Source: Seriola aureovittata (taxonomy: Eukaryota > Chordata > Actinopteri > Carangiformes > Carangidae). From it: 64,000 bases of DNA. Every line of letters begins with the position of its first letter. The first letter of the stretch is position 1. The notes under the pieces were generated by a model. That model had not been told where the DNA came from and searched no databases. It saw only the letters and a list, made by a program, of their open reading frames with translations. Position numbers and translations under genes: made by a program. The stretch is from positions 23,235,896-23,299,895 of the forward strand of contig NC_079366.1 of NCBI RefSeq assembly GCF_021018895.1, given 5' to 3'. Positions 53,791 to 64,000 of this stretch are shown here, in pieces.

Positions 53791-56227
53791 ATGAAGCTGC
53801 TGCTGACTGTCTGTCTGACCTGGGCTCTTCTCTACACAGGTAATTTACTTTCTCTGGGAATCGGATTTGTCTGACACCTATTTCTTTCTAACACAGAAAA
53901 GTATTGCATAGTTTTTTCATATTTATATTCCACATTTTTGGAATATCAGATTTTCTACACAAAACAGGAGCCTTGTGTGACTCTCAATCCTGCAGCTTTT
54001 TATATCTGCATCCTGTATTAGCAAGTGAAGCTCATTGTTTTCTACATCTAAGAATTAGACCTACATATCAACTGCAAAGCACTTTTGACTTTTACAACAT
54101 GCAATTCTGATATGTGTATGATTAAATGCTCAGTCTGCAGTTCAGAGATGAAGCTATTAATCAATTAATCAATTGAATCAAAATTAATCAACTTTGATCA
54201 TAAATGAATCATTTAGGCCATTGTTTAACCAAAAAGGCAAATAATTAGTAATTCTTCTTTATTCATTGTGGAATTTTGTTGCTTTTCTCTGTTTTATTTC
54301 ATTGTAAACTGTGTCAACATGTACTTGCCATTTTTCAGATTCTTTTTTTTTATTTTAGACTATAGATCAATCCATTTGGAAAATAGTCACTATCAGCTCT
54401 ACTGCTATAGTCCGGTCACAACAATTTGAAGCATGTTTAAACACACATCTGAAGAGTTTAGATTATTAATGAAAAATTTACATTTTTGACACAGGAGTAT
54501 TGCAAATGTGGACAATTGTGGTTGTTCTGTTGCACAAGTTTTATATTGCATGGACCAGGAGGGTCTGTTATATTTCCTGAGGTGTAGATAAAATACAATG
54601 ACAACTCAAACTCTATTTATGTACATGACATATCTTGGTGAAAAACTATAAAATATTTAAATCTGGTTTACCAAACAGTTGGTAGCCTCCAGTCAAAGAG
54701 AAAAATGGATCATCTTGGTGCTCTGATCTCTCCATTGTGCATTGCATATAAAGTAGGGTAGGAGCTGAAGCTTATTCTAGCTATGTGTCTGTCTTGAGAT
54801 GAAACAGAAATGAATTGAACACTGTAAATTATTTTATTGACTTTTCAGCTGAGTCGCTACGATGCCAAACATGCACCAACAACATGTGTACCACCTCAAC
54901 CTCAGTCCAGTGTCCTGCCACAAGTACAGCATGCAGGACTATCACTTCAGGTGGGTGGCAGTGATTTACTATACTGAAAATCCAGTGCTTTTACATTAAC
55001 AATGATAATTAGGTATCAGTTAAACTGAATCAACAGTTCCATCCTGTTGTCAAGAGATAAAGTTGACTTTTGTTACAAGATACAGAGTGAGTGAATCATT
55101 TAACAATCCCTTTCCTTTCCTCTCTCATTCCCCTTGTTTGTTTGTTTTTTTGTGCCAGTGATGGGGACAGATTCATCAACTGATGTGACAGTGAATAAAA
55201 CCTGTTCAACACTGCTGTCCTGCATCACTCCTGTCAACTTTGCCACTGAATGGTCTGTAAATCGAGGTTTCAGACGAGAAGCCCACAATCAGCTTTGCTG
55301 CGTTACTGACAACTGCAACTTGCAGACACTGGCCAGTAAGACCTAATATTCTGTCTCTCTGAGTCTCATAGAAGATTGATACCAATATTATATTTGTATA
55401 ATGAAAATGGAGCTGGTGTCACGATGTGGTTAGCCTAGCTTAGCATAAATACTGGAAGGAGGAAGAAGTACCAGCTATCTCTCCAAAGCTGAAAAATACA
55501 CCTACCAACAAATCTAAAACGGTCTTATTTACTAAATGTAGCTTGTCTACCTTTTTGGTATGGGATATGTTTTTTTTTAACTTTAGACTGACTCTGTTCC
55601 CCCTTCTTCCAATCTTTATGCTAAGCTAGACTACTCAACTCCAGTGGTGTTTAACACACAGATGTGAGATTGATAGCTAACAGCCATTGTGACAAGGACA
55701 ATTCAGTAAAGTCAGTTCAGCTTGAGGACTACTGTTAAAGATTCATTCATACATGTAAAGACCTGCAGTTCAAACAAGCCTGCTTCCATTTCTATTTCCT
55801 TCTCTTATATGTTACCAGCTCCTAGTACTTTTACGAATGGGAAGGTGTGTCCTGCGTGTAGAAGCTCAGCTGCCAGTATGGCGGGGATCTGCAATACGAC
55901 TTTGGCCTGTGTGGGAGCTGAAGACAGTTGCTTCAGTGGCAACAGTAAGTTCATGCAATTAATGGTTGACAAAATGTACTTGTCATTCTGCTTTTATATG
56001 TGTTTAATCCATTCCATCCTGTCTCGTGTCCTTCCTTTGCAGCTACATTAAGATGCACGGATGAGTTGCAGCTCGGCTGTTTAACCAGAAACCTCTGCAA
56101 CAACCTACCTGTCCTGAACACTTTGTTTGGTGATAACACCAAGATCACATGTGGAGCACCATGGAGCGTCAGGATGAGCACTGTGCTGCTGTCCTTTGCT
56201 CTTACAGCATTTAAAGTCCTTGTTTAG
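53791..56227 (+). CDS. Two-domain Ly6/uPAR (LU) protein, probably GPI-anchored, 5 coding exons
   Basis: Three-finger Ly6/uPAR-superfamily protein, of the type often named in fish as uPAR-like or phospholipase A2 inhibitor/Ly6-PLAUR domain-containing. Exons: 53791-53839, 54849-54950, 55159-55335, 55819-55944, 56043-56227; all internal junctions have the same phase, as is typical of the family. It encodes 212 residues: signal peptide MKLLLTVCLTWALLYTA. The first LU domain (LRCQTC ... LCCVTDNCN) has ten cysteines and the intact CCxxxxCN end. The second domain (KVCPAC ... GCLTRNLCNN) has eight, with only one Cys where the pair should be. A hydrophobic end (MSTVLLSFALTAFKVLV) suggests GPI attachment. 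Function unknown; the ligand cannot be guessed. It lies between lap3 and med28, where I know of no mammalian counterpart. Confidence 0.88.
54146..54350. repeat. AT-rich dispersed element (partial copy)
   Basis: ATTAATCAATTAATCAATTG followed by the TTGTTGCTTTTCTCTG-type interior shared with the copy at 47671. In intron 1 of the Ly6-type gene. Confidence 0.45.
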
Positions 56228-56521
56228 ATAATAGATATGGTCAAACAGACATAAGGCATGTATTTTTATTGTATTTGTTTATTTGATAGGGACAATGCAC
56301 GTCAATGAACATCAGTATAAAATACAATATGTAAACATGTTGGATTGTAGCAAGAATGCTAATTTACATCTGTAATCTCTACGTAGGTAACATAACGCAA
56401 GAACATTACAAGTAACAATATATAAATACGAACATACAATAAACAAGTACAAAAGAAAAACACATTTTACAACATGTGCTAAAAGTGATCACAGATCTGG
56501 TTTGACGTAAGCCAATGACAA

Positions 56522-56523
56522 GA

Positions 56524-56577
<54 letters not shown>
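56522..56577. repeat. (CA)n microsatellite
   Basis: About 28 CA units about 300 bases downstream of the Ly6-type gene. Confidence 0.95.
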
Positions 56578-56579
<2 letters not shown>

Positions 56580-56902
56580 CTACTTATAATCCTGCATAGA
56601 ACTGCAAAAGTACTCCTCATTGCTTTTTTCAGGAAACTTTTCTGTCTGTAATGTTACATACACTTAACATACTAGATGAATTACATACTTTCATAGCAGT
56701 ATGTAGGAGTAATATATGAGAACAAATAAACACCCAAATACACACAGATAAAATCATGCATGTTTTTGTACACACACAGATGTAATCTTACAGAGATAAG
56801 GTCACAGACATGAAGGCGCAATGTAATGCTTATTGAAAAGAACAATGTTGCAGGTTGGAGGACCTACAAACATACACACACACACCCCCTTACCCTTGTT
56901 TT

Positions 56903-57074
56903 ACTATATTCGTGGGGACTAGTCATTGACATAATGTATTCCTTAGCCCCTTACCCTAACCTTAACCATCACAACTAAAAGAATAACCCTAATCTTAACC
57001 CAACTCTAACCCTAAAACCAAGTGGGTTACAACATATTGATCCCCACACAGCTGTAGGACCCCACGAATATAGT
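56903..57074. mobile_element. 172-bp element with 15-bp terminal inverted repeats and a CCCTAA-like core
   Basis: Starts ACTATATTCGTGGGG and ends CCCCACGAATATAGT, a perfect 15-bp inverted pair. The interior has TTACCCTAACCTTAACC and ACCCTAATCTTAACC words that look telomere-like but are irregular. No coding capacity. It is best read as a short non-autonomous DNA transposon related to the one at 9663-9850. Confidence 0.75.
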
Positions 57075-57640
57075 GTACCCCTGGTCATATGACTGTGTAA
57101 GACCTGATGGATGTTTCGACACTCGGGGGTGTAGTGTGTGGTTTTCTTCCAAGTCCACCCTCATGTGCCATGCTTGTGCTAGCTGCAGGAGTTTCTTATT
57201 AGTCTTCTTGGAGGAGGGTGGCTTCTCCCCTACCCTGATGAACTGTTTGAACAGGGTTGGTCTCATTGATGTCATTTTGTTACTTTGAAGATTGAATGTT
57301 GATAATGGCTTGTTCATATTTCCCCATCAAGTGATTATTGCTTGGATCTAATTTGGACTGCAGTATTAATTGATTACCTCTGTGCTTTAATTTGAATAAT
57401 TAATTCATTGGATTGATCGATTGATTGCTTGTTTGATTGGTGATTTTGACTTCCTTGACTAGTTATTCAGCTCATAGATAATTCATTATGAATGTAGTTA
57501 AAATCTATTGGAGTTTGAATCAAAAAATCAGCTAACAAAACGTCAGCAGTAACATCAACAGTACACACAAGACATAAACTATAACTTTATAAACAATCTG
57601 TATAATAAAATCAGACAATTAGAGATAGCTTTAGCTCATC
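57075..57640. other. Intergenic; no gene seen
   Basis: AT-rich with ATTGATTGATT-like low complexity near 57400-57440. Nothing else recognised. Confidence 0.5.
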
Positions 57641-58500
57641 TTAACCTCTGAATGTTACAAGGTTAGCTTTAGCTATTAACTCTTGGACATTACAAGGCTA
57701 GCATAATTACACTATGCCAGTAGCTGTTACTTGGTCTTCATACATTTAATGGTAAGATAAAATGAAAACATCAGTAACATTAGCCACTAATATGTGGAAT
57801 AGAAGGCTAGCATGAAGCTAAGTAATGTGGTGCCACTAACATGAATCAAATATTATAGGGCTAGCATTAGCTGCTTGAGTCCTAAAGTTTGGACATTATA
57901 AGGCTAGCATCAATTGCAACTTTTGGAAATTCAAAGGTAGCATTAGCTGCTGGTCTTTGGACATTAGAAGGCTAGCATTAAGCATTATTAAGCAGTGCCA
58001 ATAACATTATCTGCTAACTTTTGTCTTCATAAATTTAATGGTAAGATAAAAACGAAAACATGTAAGTAGCATTCAGAACTAACTTTGAAAACAAGGTTAG
58101 CATGAACCTAAGCAGTGTCACTAACATAAATCAGACATTATAAGACTAGCATTAGCTGCTACTTTTGGTAATTTCAAAGGTAGAATTAGCTAACCCATGG
58201 ACATTAGGCTAGCATGAAATGCTAACTTTTGAACCTTACAATTAAAGACAGCTTTCACACCTTTTAACCTCTGAATATTACAAGGCTAGTTTTAGTTATC
58301 TCTTATACATTACAAAGCTAGCATAATTAGTGCCAGTAAGATAAAGCTGTCTTTATAATTGTAATGTCCAAAAGTTAGCAGCCAATGTCTTTCTACTTTT
58401 GGAAATTTTAGGGGTAGCATTAACTGCTAGCCTTTGGACATTACGAGGCTAGCATTTGCTATCGTAACTTTTGGGCATTTCAAGGCTAGCTAATACACTT
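57640..58500. repeat. Degenerate tandem array rich in GCTAGCATTAGCT
   Basis: A diverged unit built around AAGGCTAGCATTAGCTGCTA followed by CTTTTGGACATTACAAGG recurs many times over about 850 bases, with variable spacing. It ends about 240 bases upstream of the med28 start codon. Confidence 0.75.
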
Positions 58501-58741
58501 CTCCACTATTGTCTTGTGATTCGTTTGTAATGTGTTAAGGACGATTCATGTCACAAGGAAAACAAACAAACAAAGCTGAAAATTATAACCGCCATGAAGG
58601 TAAGATTTATTGCAGGACTAAAGATTGTTTTAGTCTTTCAGTCAACAGTTGTGTCCACATATTTTTGGCCATAAGCCCATACACCGAAGCTGTTTGTGCG
58701 CATGTCCAGACCGGGTAGAAACAAGAATCGGCCAGAGCAAG

Positions 58742-61579
58742 ATGGCATCGTCCATGAGTGGGATGTTTCCTGGTCAGCAGCCGCCTGGTGCGCATCCCGT
58801 CGGTGGTCCTGGTGGACCGGGCCAACCGGCCTTCCCCGGTACTGCTAACAGGGCTCAGGGAAATAATACGCTAGTGGATGAACTGGAGGCTTCCTTTGAG
58901 GTATGAGGCTAATATGCTAGCTTCCGTTAGCTGTGTGCGCGCTAACTTGTTAGCCAGCGTCAGGTGAAGTTTATTGTTTCATTAGTTGCCTGGTGTTACT
59001 GCAGCATATCAGTACGTAAACTAAGAAACACACGTGTTCTTTCACAACGACTTAATCAAGTAAAACACACTCAGATAAGTGTAGCCTTTGCTAGCGCTAA
59101 TGCTAAGTTACTGCCATACCCCCTGTAACCCTAGAGTCTCGTTTCACCCTAAACCAGTTACTATTAGAAGAACACACACGGTTGCATTGGTAATTGTCAG
59201 CTGACATGATGGTCAAACTTAACCTTTCCTGGCAGTGTGTAATTCCTGAACGCAATACTAAGATATGCATAACAGCAACACAGGTGTATCTCTGGTTTCA
59301 TTCACTCAGTATGCCACAACTCTTTCCTTTCGCACAGTGGGAATTACATTTGGTTCTCTCCACCTACTTTCGTTCTGCGGCTGTTTTTCACGGTGTGGGC
59401 TAGGCCCCTAGTTCCAGGTATTATAATGTCAATAAAGAAACTCGTTTTGGTGTCGAATAGAGCTGCATCAATAGATAGTTATTTAGATAGTAATTTCTGG
59501 TGGTGGTACCAACCTTCCGTTGTGATTATTTCCTTGGTTTTCTTAGTCTTATGCAATTCTTTACTGAATGTTTTGGGGTTTTGGACTAAAATCAAGGTCA
59601 ATACAAGATATGAAGATATCGTCTGGGAAAATCTGATGGATATTTTTCACTTCAGACATTTTATTGACAAACTGATCAATTGACTATTCAAGTAAATAAA
59701 CAGTAGATTAATTGATAATGAAAATAATTGTTCTTAGTTGCAGCCTCAGTGTAGTAGAACTTTACTGGTTTGCACAGAGCCCTAACATAAGCAGATGGAT
59801 AGAAACAAATATGTGACCACAGGTTGTCATTAATGTATGTAAATTGAAAAATGACACAGCCATTTTTTTGGCATCTGTGGTTTCCCTCTCAGAGTGTGTT
59901 TGTTTTTGCTATGACTTAGGCTAGAAGGCTTGTATCATTTATGGAGAAGCAGATTTCCATGGTTGAACAACATATGACACAGCGTGTCCTCAGAGACCCA
60001 AGACCTGCTGATTTTTGTCCATATATGATTTCAACTTTATTAAGTTAACTACAGGACTAGAAAACCATCTGTGCTCAAGCCCAAAAGAGCAGGATTGATA
60101 TCCACTCACATAGAAAAAGGCACATTTACTAATGTTTCTCTCTGGGTTTATTCTGCAGGCATGTTTTGCATCCCTGGTAAGCCAAGACTATGTGAATGGA
60201 ACAGACCAGGAGGAGATTCGAACTGGTGAGTGAAGTCCTGAATTTCTTTTGTTGTTTTGCATTAGTTTATGTTATATTGTCGTCTTGATATTGATTTACA
60301 GTATACCGAGTAAACCCCTTGTGATTATAATTTAATTACAAATCTTGTCCATTTAAAACAATTTTATTAGACACATAATTTGAAAAACTGAAATGCTTGA
60401 CTAATTTAACTATATAGAAAAATCCATATTAAACAAACAATTCAACGAAACTGGTTTCCCCTGTTTTTTCAGTTCTAGATTGCATAAAAATGTGTTTAAT
60501 AAATACACCTACCTCCTGACTACTGCTGCAGATGTTTTTCAGGTTATACTCAGTAGGCTACTCATGCTCTTGTACCCTCCCCCATGTTTCATGAAGTCTC
60601 ATAATCTGGTTTCTTACATGTTGAGGCATTTCCTTGCCATGTTGCATTAGACACAACCCCAAAAAAAAAGCTTTAGTGTTCACAGGTTATGTATTAACCT
60701 TGTTCATGCACTTAGCTTAAATAGAATCACAGGTATGATCAAATTTGTTGCAGTAATCACAGGTGCACTCATGCTTGTTACACTGAGGTTCTACTTCGGG
60801 GCCTGTATTTTCAAAGCAGTCCATCTTACCTGTTTGTTTTGAATTATAAGCAAGATCAAGTACCCTACACTTCAACATACAAACAATAGGGATATTGCAC
60901 AGGGAAGGACCCAGTTTTGCTGTATATTTTATTGTATATGTGTCTGTTGATTGCAGGTGTTGACCAGTGCATACAGAAGTTTCTGGACGTGGCTCGACAG
61001 ACAGAGTGCTTCTTTCTACAGAAGAGGCTTCAGCTATCTGTGCAGAAACCAGAGCAGGTGGTGAAAGAGGTAAATTATTAGACTGACTTGCTGTTTCATC
61101 CTAAATTGGTCCTCCCCACCTCCCAATTTTTACCCACTTTTTTATTTGTGTCCTTGTATGTTTTGGCTTGGGTAAAACCTACTTGAGTACTATTTTTCTA
61201 AGCACAAAACAAAATTGTCCTTAATTCCTTACTAAGAACTACTACCTGTGTCAGAGTTTATTGGCCTTAATTTCATAGGCCTGAATTTGTGATGTGTTAT
61301 CAATGTTTATGAATTACTTGTTTCTCTCCATTTGTGAATGTGTCTTTCTCACATATGTTTATTTTCTCATTCCAGGATGTGTCAGAGTTACGTAATGAGC
61401 TACAGAGGAAAGAATTGCTGGTTCAGAAACATTTGTCCAAATTGCACCACTGGCAACAAGTGCTGGAGGATGTGAGCGTTCAACATCGCAAACCCACAGA
61501 CCTTCCTCCTCCTGGACCACTGGCCTTCCTGGAGCAGGCCTCTGCTAGTCTTCCCCCTGCCCCTTTAAAACCGAACTAA
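58742..61579 (+). CDS. med28: Mediator complex subunit 28, 4 coding exons
   Basis: Head-module subunit of the Mediator coactivator of RNA polymerase II, also reported in the cytoplasm binding merlin/Grb2. Exons: 58742-58900, 60159-60225, 60957-61069, 61376-61579. Phases agree, giving 180 residues (human 178). The first about 40 residues are Gly/Pro/Gln-rich and variable. The conserved coiled-coil body begins [12 protein letters not shown] and includes [40 protein letters not shown] and [19 protein letters not shown]. The end [18 protein letters not shown] matches the vertebrate C-terminus. An in-frame upstream ATG at 58649 is not followed by MED28-like sequence, so it was not used. Confidence 0.97.
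59459..59747. repeat. AT-rich dispersed element in med28 intron 1
   Basis: Starts AGAGCTGCATCAATAGATAG and ends TTAGTTGCAGCCTC, inverted ends of the GGGCTGCAAC family. Confidence 0.55.
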
Positions 61580-61761
61580 CACACAAACACTGAAGGAAAG
61601 TATACACCATGTACATCATTTGATGCCCACTGTCAACCCGTGAGGAAACTGGTCAAAAGTTTGTTGTCAAGGAAAATCATTGACACAGACTGTTTTGTTT
61701 CAACTATTTTCAGTATTTTGATAAATGTAAATATTTCTATTGCTGACTTTTCTACTGTAAA

Positions 61762-61767
61762 AATAAA
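61762..61767 (+). terminator. Poly(A) signal for med28
   Basis: AATAAA about 180 bases after the stop codon, in a short A/T-rich 3' UTR. Confidence 0.65.
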
Positions 61768-62719
61768 AATGGAGTATTTGGAATCTGCACTGAAGGCTTA
61801 ATTATGTTTTTCTTGTTTATACAGTACATACATTTTGACATTTTTGTCAGAACAGGATCAAGCACTGTCTGTACAATTTAAAGGGGCATTCCATAAATTT
61901 CACACATGACGAGCTGTTTACCGGACAGTGAAAACGGTTGTATAATCTATTCTGTGGCTCTGAATTACCTTTAAGTTTGGAAAAAGTAAACCCTGATGAT
62001 ATCATCAGACACAGACATTTAGCAAGAAAAAGATGCTAGCGAGGTACATTTAGGCCTCAGTTTTTTTTAGAACCTGACCCATACTTTGTACTAAAAGTCA
62101 ATATCTGCTTCAATTTTGACCATTTTTTCTTTAATCCTGTCTCTTACAAGTCCTCCAAATGTATGGAAGTGCAATACTAAATTACTGGAATACTCCTTTT
62201 CACCAGCTCGTCTCTCACATAAGAGAGTTTCACAAATAGCATCACTTACAAAATTATCAGTGATGCATAATTTTAAATATCCACTTATTTTTACATTAAA
62301 CAAAGTAAAAGATTACTTGCCTACAGCTTTAATCCCAATTCCATTCACTATCATGACAAAAAAGTGACTTCAGAGAAGCCATGACTGAGCCTCCTGACAG
62401 CCTGTTGCCTCTAATGCATTCTGTGTCTTCACACCATAACAGATTTGTTCTCCCTAGTTTCACAGTTATTGCCCGTTCACTGACAGTACAGCCAAACACA
62501 AATGTTTATAGATGGGCCCTGGGGATAAAGCTTTCTGCAAAACAGGGGTCTTGACATGAAAAACCTGGGAATTGTAGGTTTATGATTTCACTAGCAGGCG
62601 CTCAAATTGGTGCCCCTTTTCTCTATTTCATACACTCTGTTTGAGGTAATATCTACTGAATTACTTTTAGTTGTGTAAACTATTTAGGCATCCTCTATAG
62701 GAAAATGAAAAAAGATGAG
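61768..62719. other. Intergenic after med28; no gene seen
   Basis: AT-rich, without a recognisable coding exon or repeat end. Confidence 0.5.
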
Positions 62720-63290
62720 ACGGTATGCATCATAAACATAAATATTTGTGTTAAGTCAAATTTATGAGACAGAAAGTGATCATTTTTACTTACAAATCAT
62801 AATTAAGAGGGAATATCAAAAATGTTGAATTAATCACAAAAGTCAAAATTATGAGATACTAACAATTATGAAATATGAAAATTTAGAGAGATATGTCAAA
62901 GTTTTAAGTGAGATTCAAGTTAATCAGTCAAAATAATGAGAGAGTAAGTCTGAATTTTAAGACACTAAAACAAAATAATGAGATATGGAGTCGAAGTTGT
63001 GAGATGGTAAAAAGTCAAAACTGTGTGCTATGAAATCAAAATGGTGGGATACCAAATTAGTTATTATAATACTTGGATAAGTCAAATATAAAATTAGGAG
63101 TTCATTGAAACGATAAAATATTATATCAGAATTATGAAGTATGTCAAATTATATCAATTTAAAAAGAAATTGGTGAGAGATAGTTTTTGACTTAGTACTT
63201 CAAATTCATGAAAGTAAAAAAAATAAAAAATCAGCGACTAATGTCAAGATAATGAGATAGTAAATCAAAATTTTCAGATAGCACCTATTA
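62720..63290. repeat. Degenerate minisatellite, unit about 20-22 bp (AGTCAAAATTATGAGATA)
   Basis: Variants of GTCAAAATTATGAGATANTA recur across about 570 bases with substitutions and small gaps. An old, decayed tandem array without coding potential. Confidence 0.7.
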
Positions 63291-63381
63291 TCTTATATCT
63301 TTTTATTATCATGTCTAACTGGATCCTGACTGTATGTCTCCCTCTTCCCAGCCAGTCTTCCACAGCTAGAGGGAGACAGTG

Positions 63382-63474
63382 CTTTCTTGTGGGACGCCTT
63401 GGCTGCTTTGAGGACCGTCTTTGCCGACATGTCCTTGTTTGTGCGTTTTAATCAGCGATTGGAAAATAACAGGT
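63382..63474 (+). other. Possible isolated coding exon (unidentified)
   Basis: After TTCCACAG there is an open frame of about 31 codons: LEGDSAFLWDALAAL, then RTVFADMSLFVRF and NQRLENN. It reaches either a stop (AGGTAG) or a donor (ACAG/GTAGCC). Composition looks protein-like, but I recognise no family, and the opposite strand also has an open frame (MSAKTVLKAAKASHKKAL). Could be a chance frame. Confidence 0.25.
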
Positions 63475-63876
63475 AGCCTTGTCCGTCCGCCTCTCGCACC
63501 CATAGACACCCAGGAGGAAATAGGTGGTGTGTGGGGGCGATTAAATCAAAAATAAACCCCATTTGACACGGCGGGTGGCTCCTTTTTCCTGTGCTGTTTT
63601 TTTTGTGTTAGTGTGGCCGACAGAAGAAGCAGTCCGCTGGGTACAACAGCCGGGTTGAATCGCAACGTGTTTGTACAGAGAGCCACCGCAGTCGGGCTGT
63701 GTTTTTATATGAACCAGGCTGCTGTGATCGGGCTGCCGTCAGCCCGTCTCGCCGCCTCTGGACAGATGGTCGCCGTGATTCACGCTTGAATTTAGAGCCA
63801 TTAAAGACGACATCGTGGATATGGAATGGTGCATGCCGCTGGGCCAAGTGTTCCGCCTCTGAAAAACACCGGAATC

Positions 63877-63893
63877 ATGGACAGTCATCCGCT
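63877..63893 (+). CDS. Possible first coding exon of a gene running off the right edge
   Basis: ATGGACAGTCATCCGCT is followed by a strong donor (GTAAGTG) and preceded by about 300 bases of CpG-rich, 5' UTR-like sequence (63560-63870). It would encode MDSHP plus a split codon. The rest lies outside the window, so no identity can be given. By synteny a FAM184B- or LDB2-like gene would be possible, but the sequence gives no support for either. Confidence 0.35.
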
Positions 63894-63929
63894 GTAAGTG
63901 CTAAAAGCCGTGTGTGTGCGTGCGTGCGC

Positions 63930-63933
63930 GCGC

Positions 63934-63967
<34 letters not shown>
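63930..63967. repeat. (GT)n microsatellite
   Basis: About 17 GT units just inside the presumed first intron of the right-edge gene, preceded by a (GCGT)-like stretch. Confidence 0.85.
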
Positions 63968-63968
<1 letters not shown>

Positions 63969-64000
63969 GACGTTTCCCAGTGGCTGCTTGACTGATGGTG

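Noticed and set aside
56930..57020. Interstitial telomeric repeat
   Set aside because: The CCCTAA words are irregular and enclosed by perfect inverted ends, so a mobile element explains them better.
57640..58500. CRISPR-like array
   Set aside because: The organism is a vertebrate, and the repeats are diverged with no uniform spacers.
58649..58741. Upstream in-frame ATG for med28
   Set aside because: The added residues show no MED28 similarity, include part of a repeat end, and the vertebrate protein starts at the later ATG.

Overview
This window is vertebrate nuclear DNA, almost certainly from a ray-finned (teleost) fish. Genes have many small exons with GT-AG introns. The DNA is AT-rich, has long (CA)n/(GT)n arrays, and carries teleost-type dispersed elements: a tRNA-headed SINE, Tc1 and LINE fossils, and short inverted-repeat elements. 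Six intron-containing or single-exon genes could be reconstructed residue by residue, with every splice phase agreeing, and a seventh is a recognisable family member.

Layout, left to right. Minus strand: fgfbp2-like (452-1195, single coding exon), prom1 (25 coding exons, 5365-26579, with a second candidate 3' end reaching 4324) and tapt1 (14 coding exons, 30948-39414). Plus strand: clrn2 (3 exons, 41485-43569), lap3 (13 exons, 45673-50149), a two-domain Ly6/uPAR-type gene (5 exons, 53791-56227) and med28 (4 exons, 58742-61579). The right edge (from about 63.4 kb) has a possible isolated exon and a likely first exon of a further plus-strand gene that I cannot name. Between the genes lie microsatellites, degenerate tandem arrays (57.6-58.5 kb and 62.7-63.3 kb) and transposon remnants.

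The gene set corresponds to human 4p15, where FGFBP2-PROM1-TAPT1 and CLRN2-LAP3-MED28 are two neighbouring blocks. Here they are joined, with a fish Ly6-family gene inserted between lap3 and med28. The genes do not form one pathway. prom1 (membrane protrusions, photoreceptor discs), tapt1 (cilium/ER-Golgi) and clrn2 (hair-cell bundle) share a theme of specialised membrane protrusions, but that is synteny and not an operon-like unit.

The most interesting observations are: a phase-consistent set of three extra exons that would give prom1 a different, longer cytoplasmic tail through a 14-nt microexon; a SINE inserted only about 8 nt from a prom1 splice donor; a further in-frame 9-nt microexon candidate; and several short elements with clean terminal inverted repeats. 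I found no convincing tRNA gene, rRNA, CRISPR array or intact transposon.
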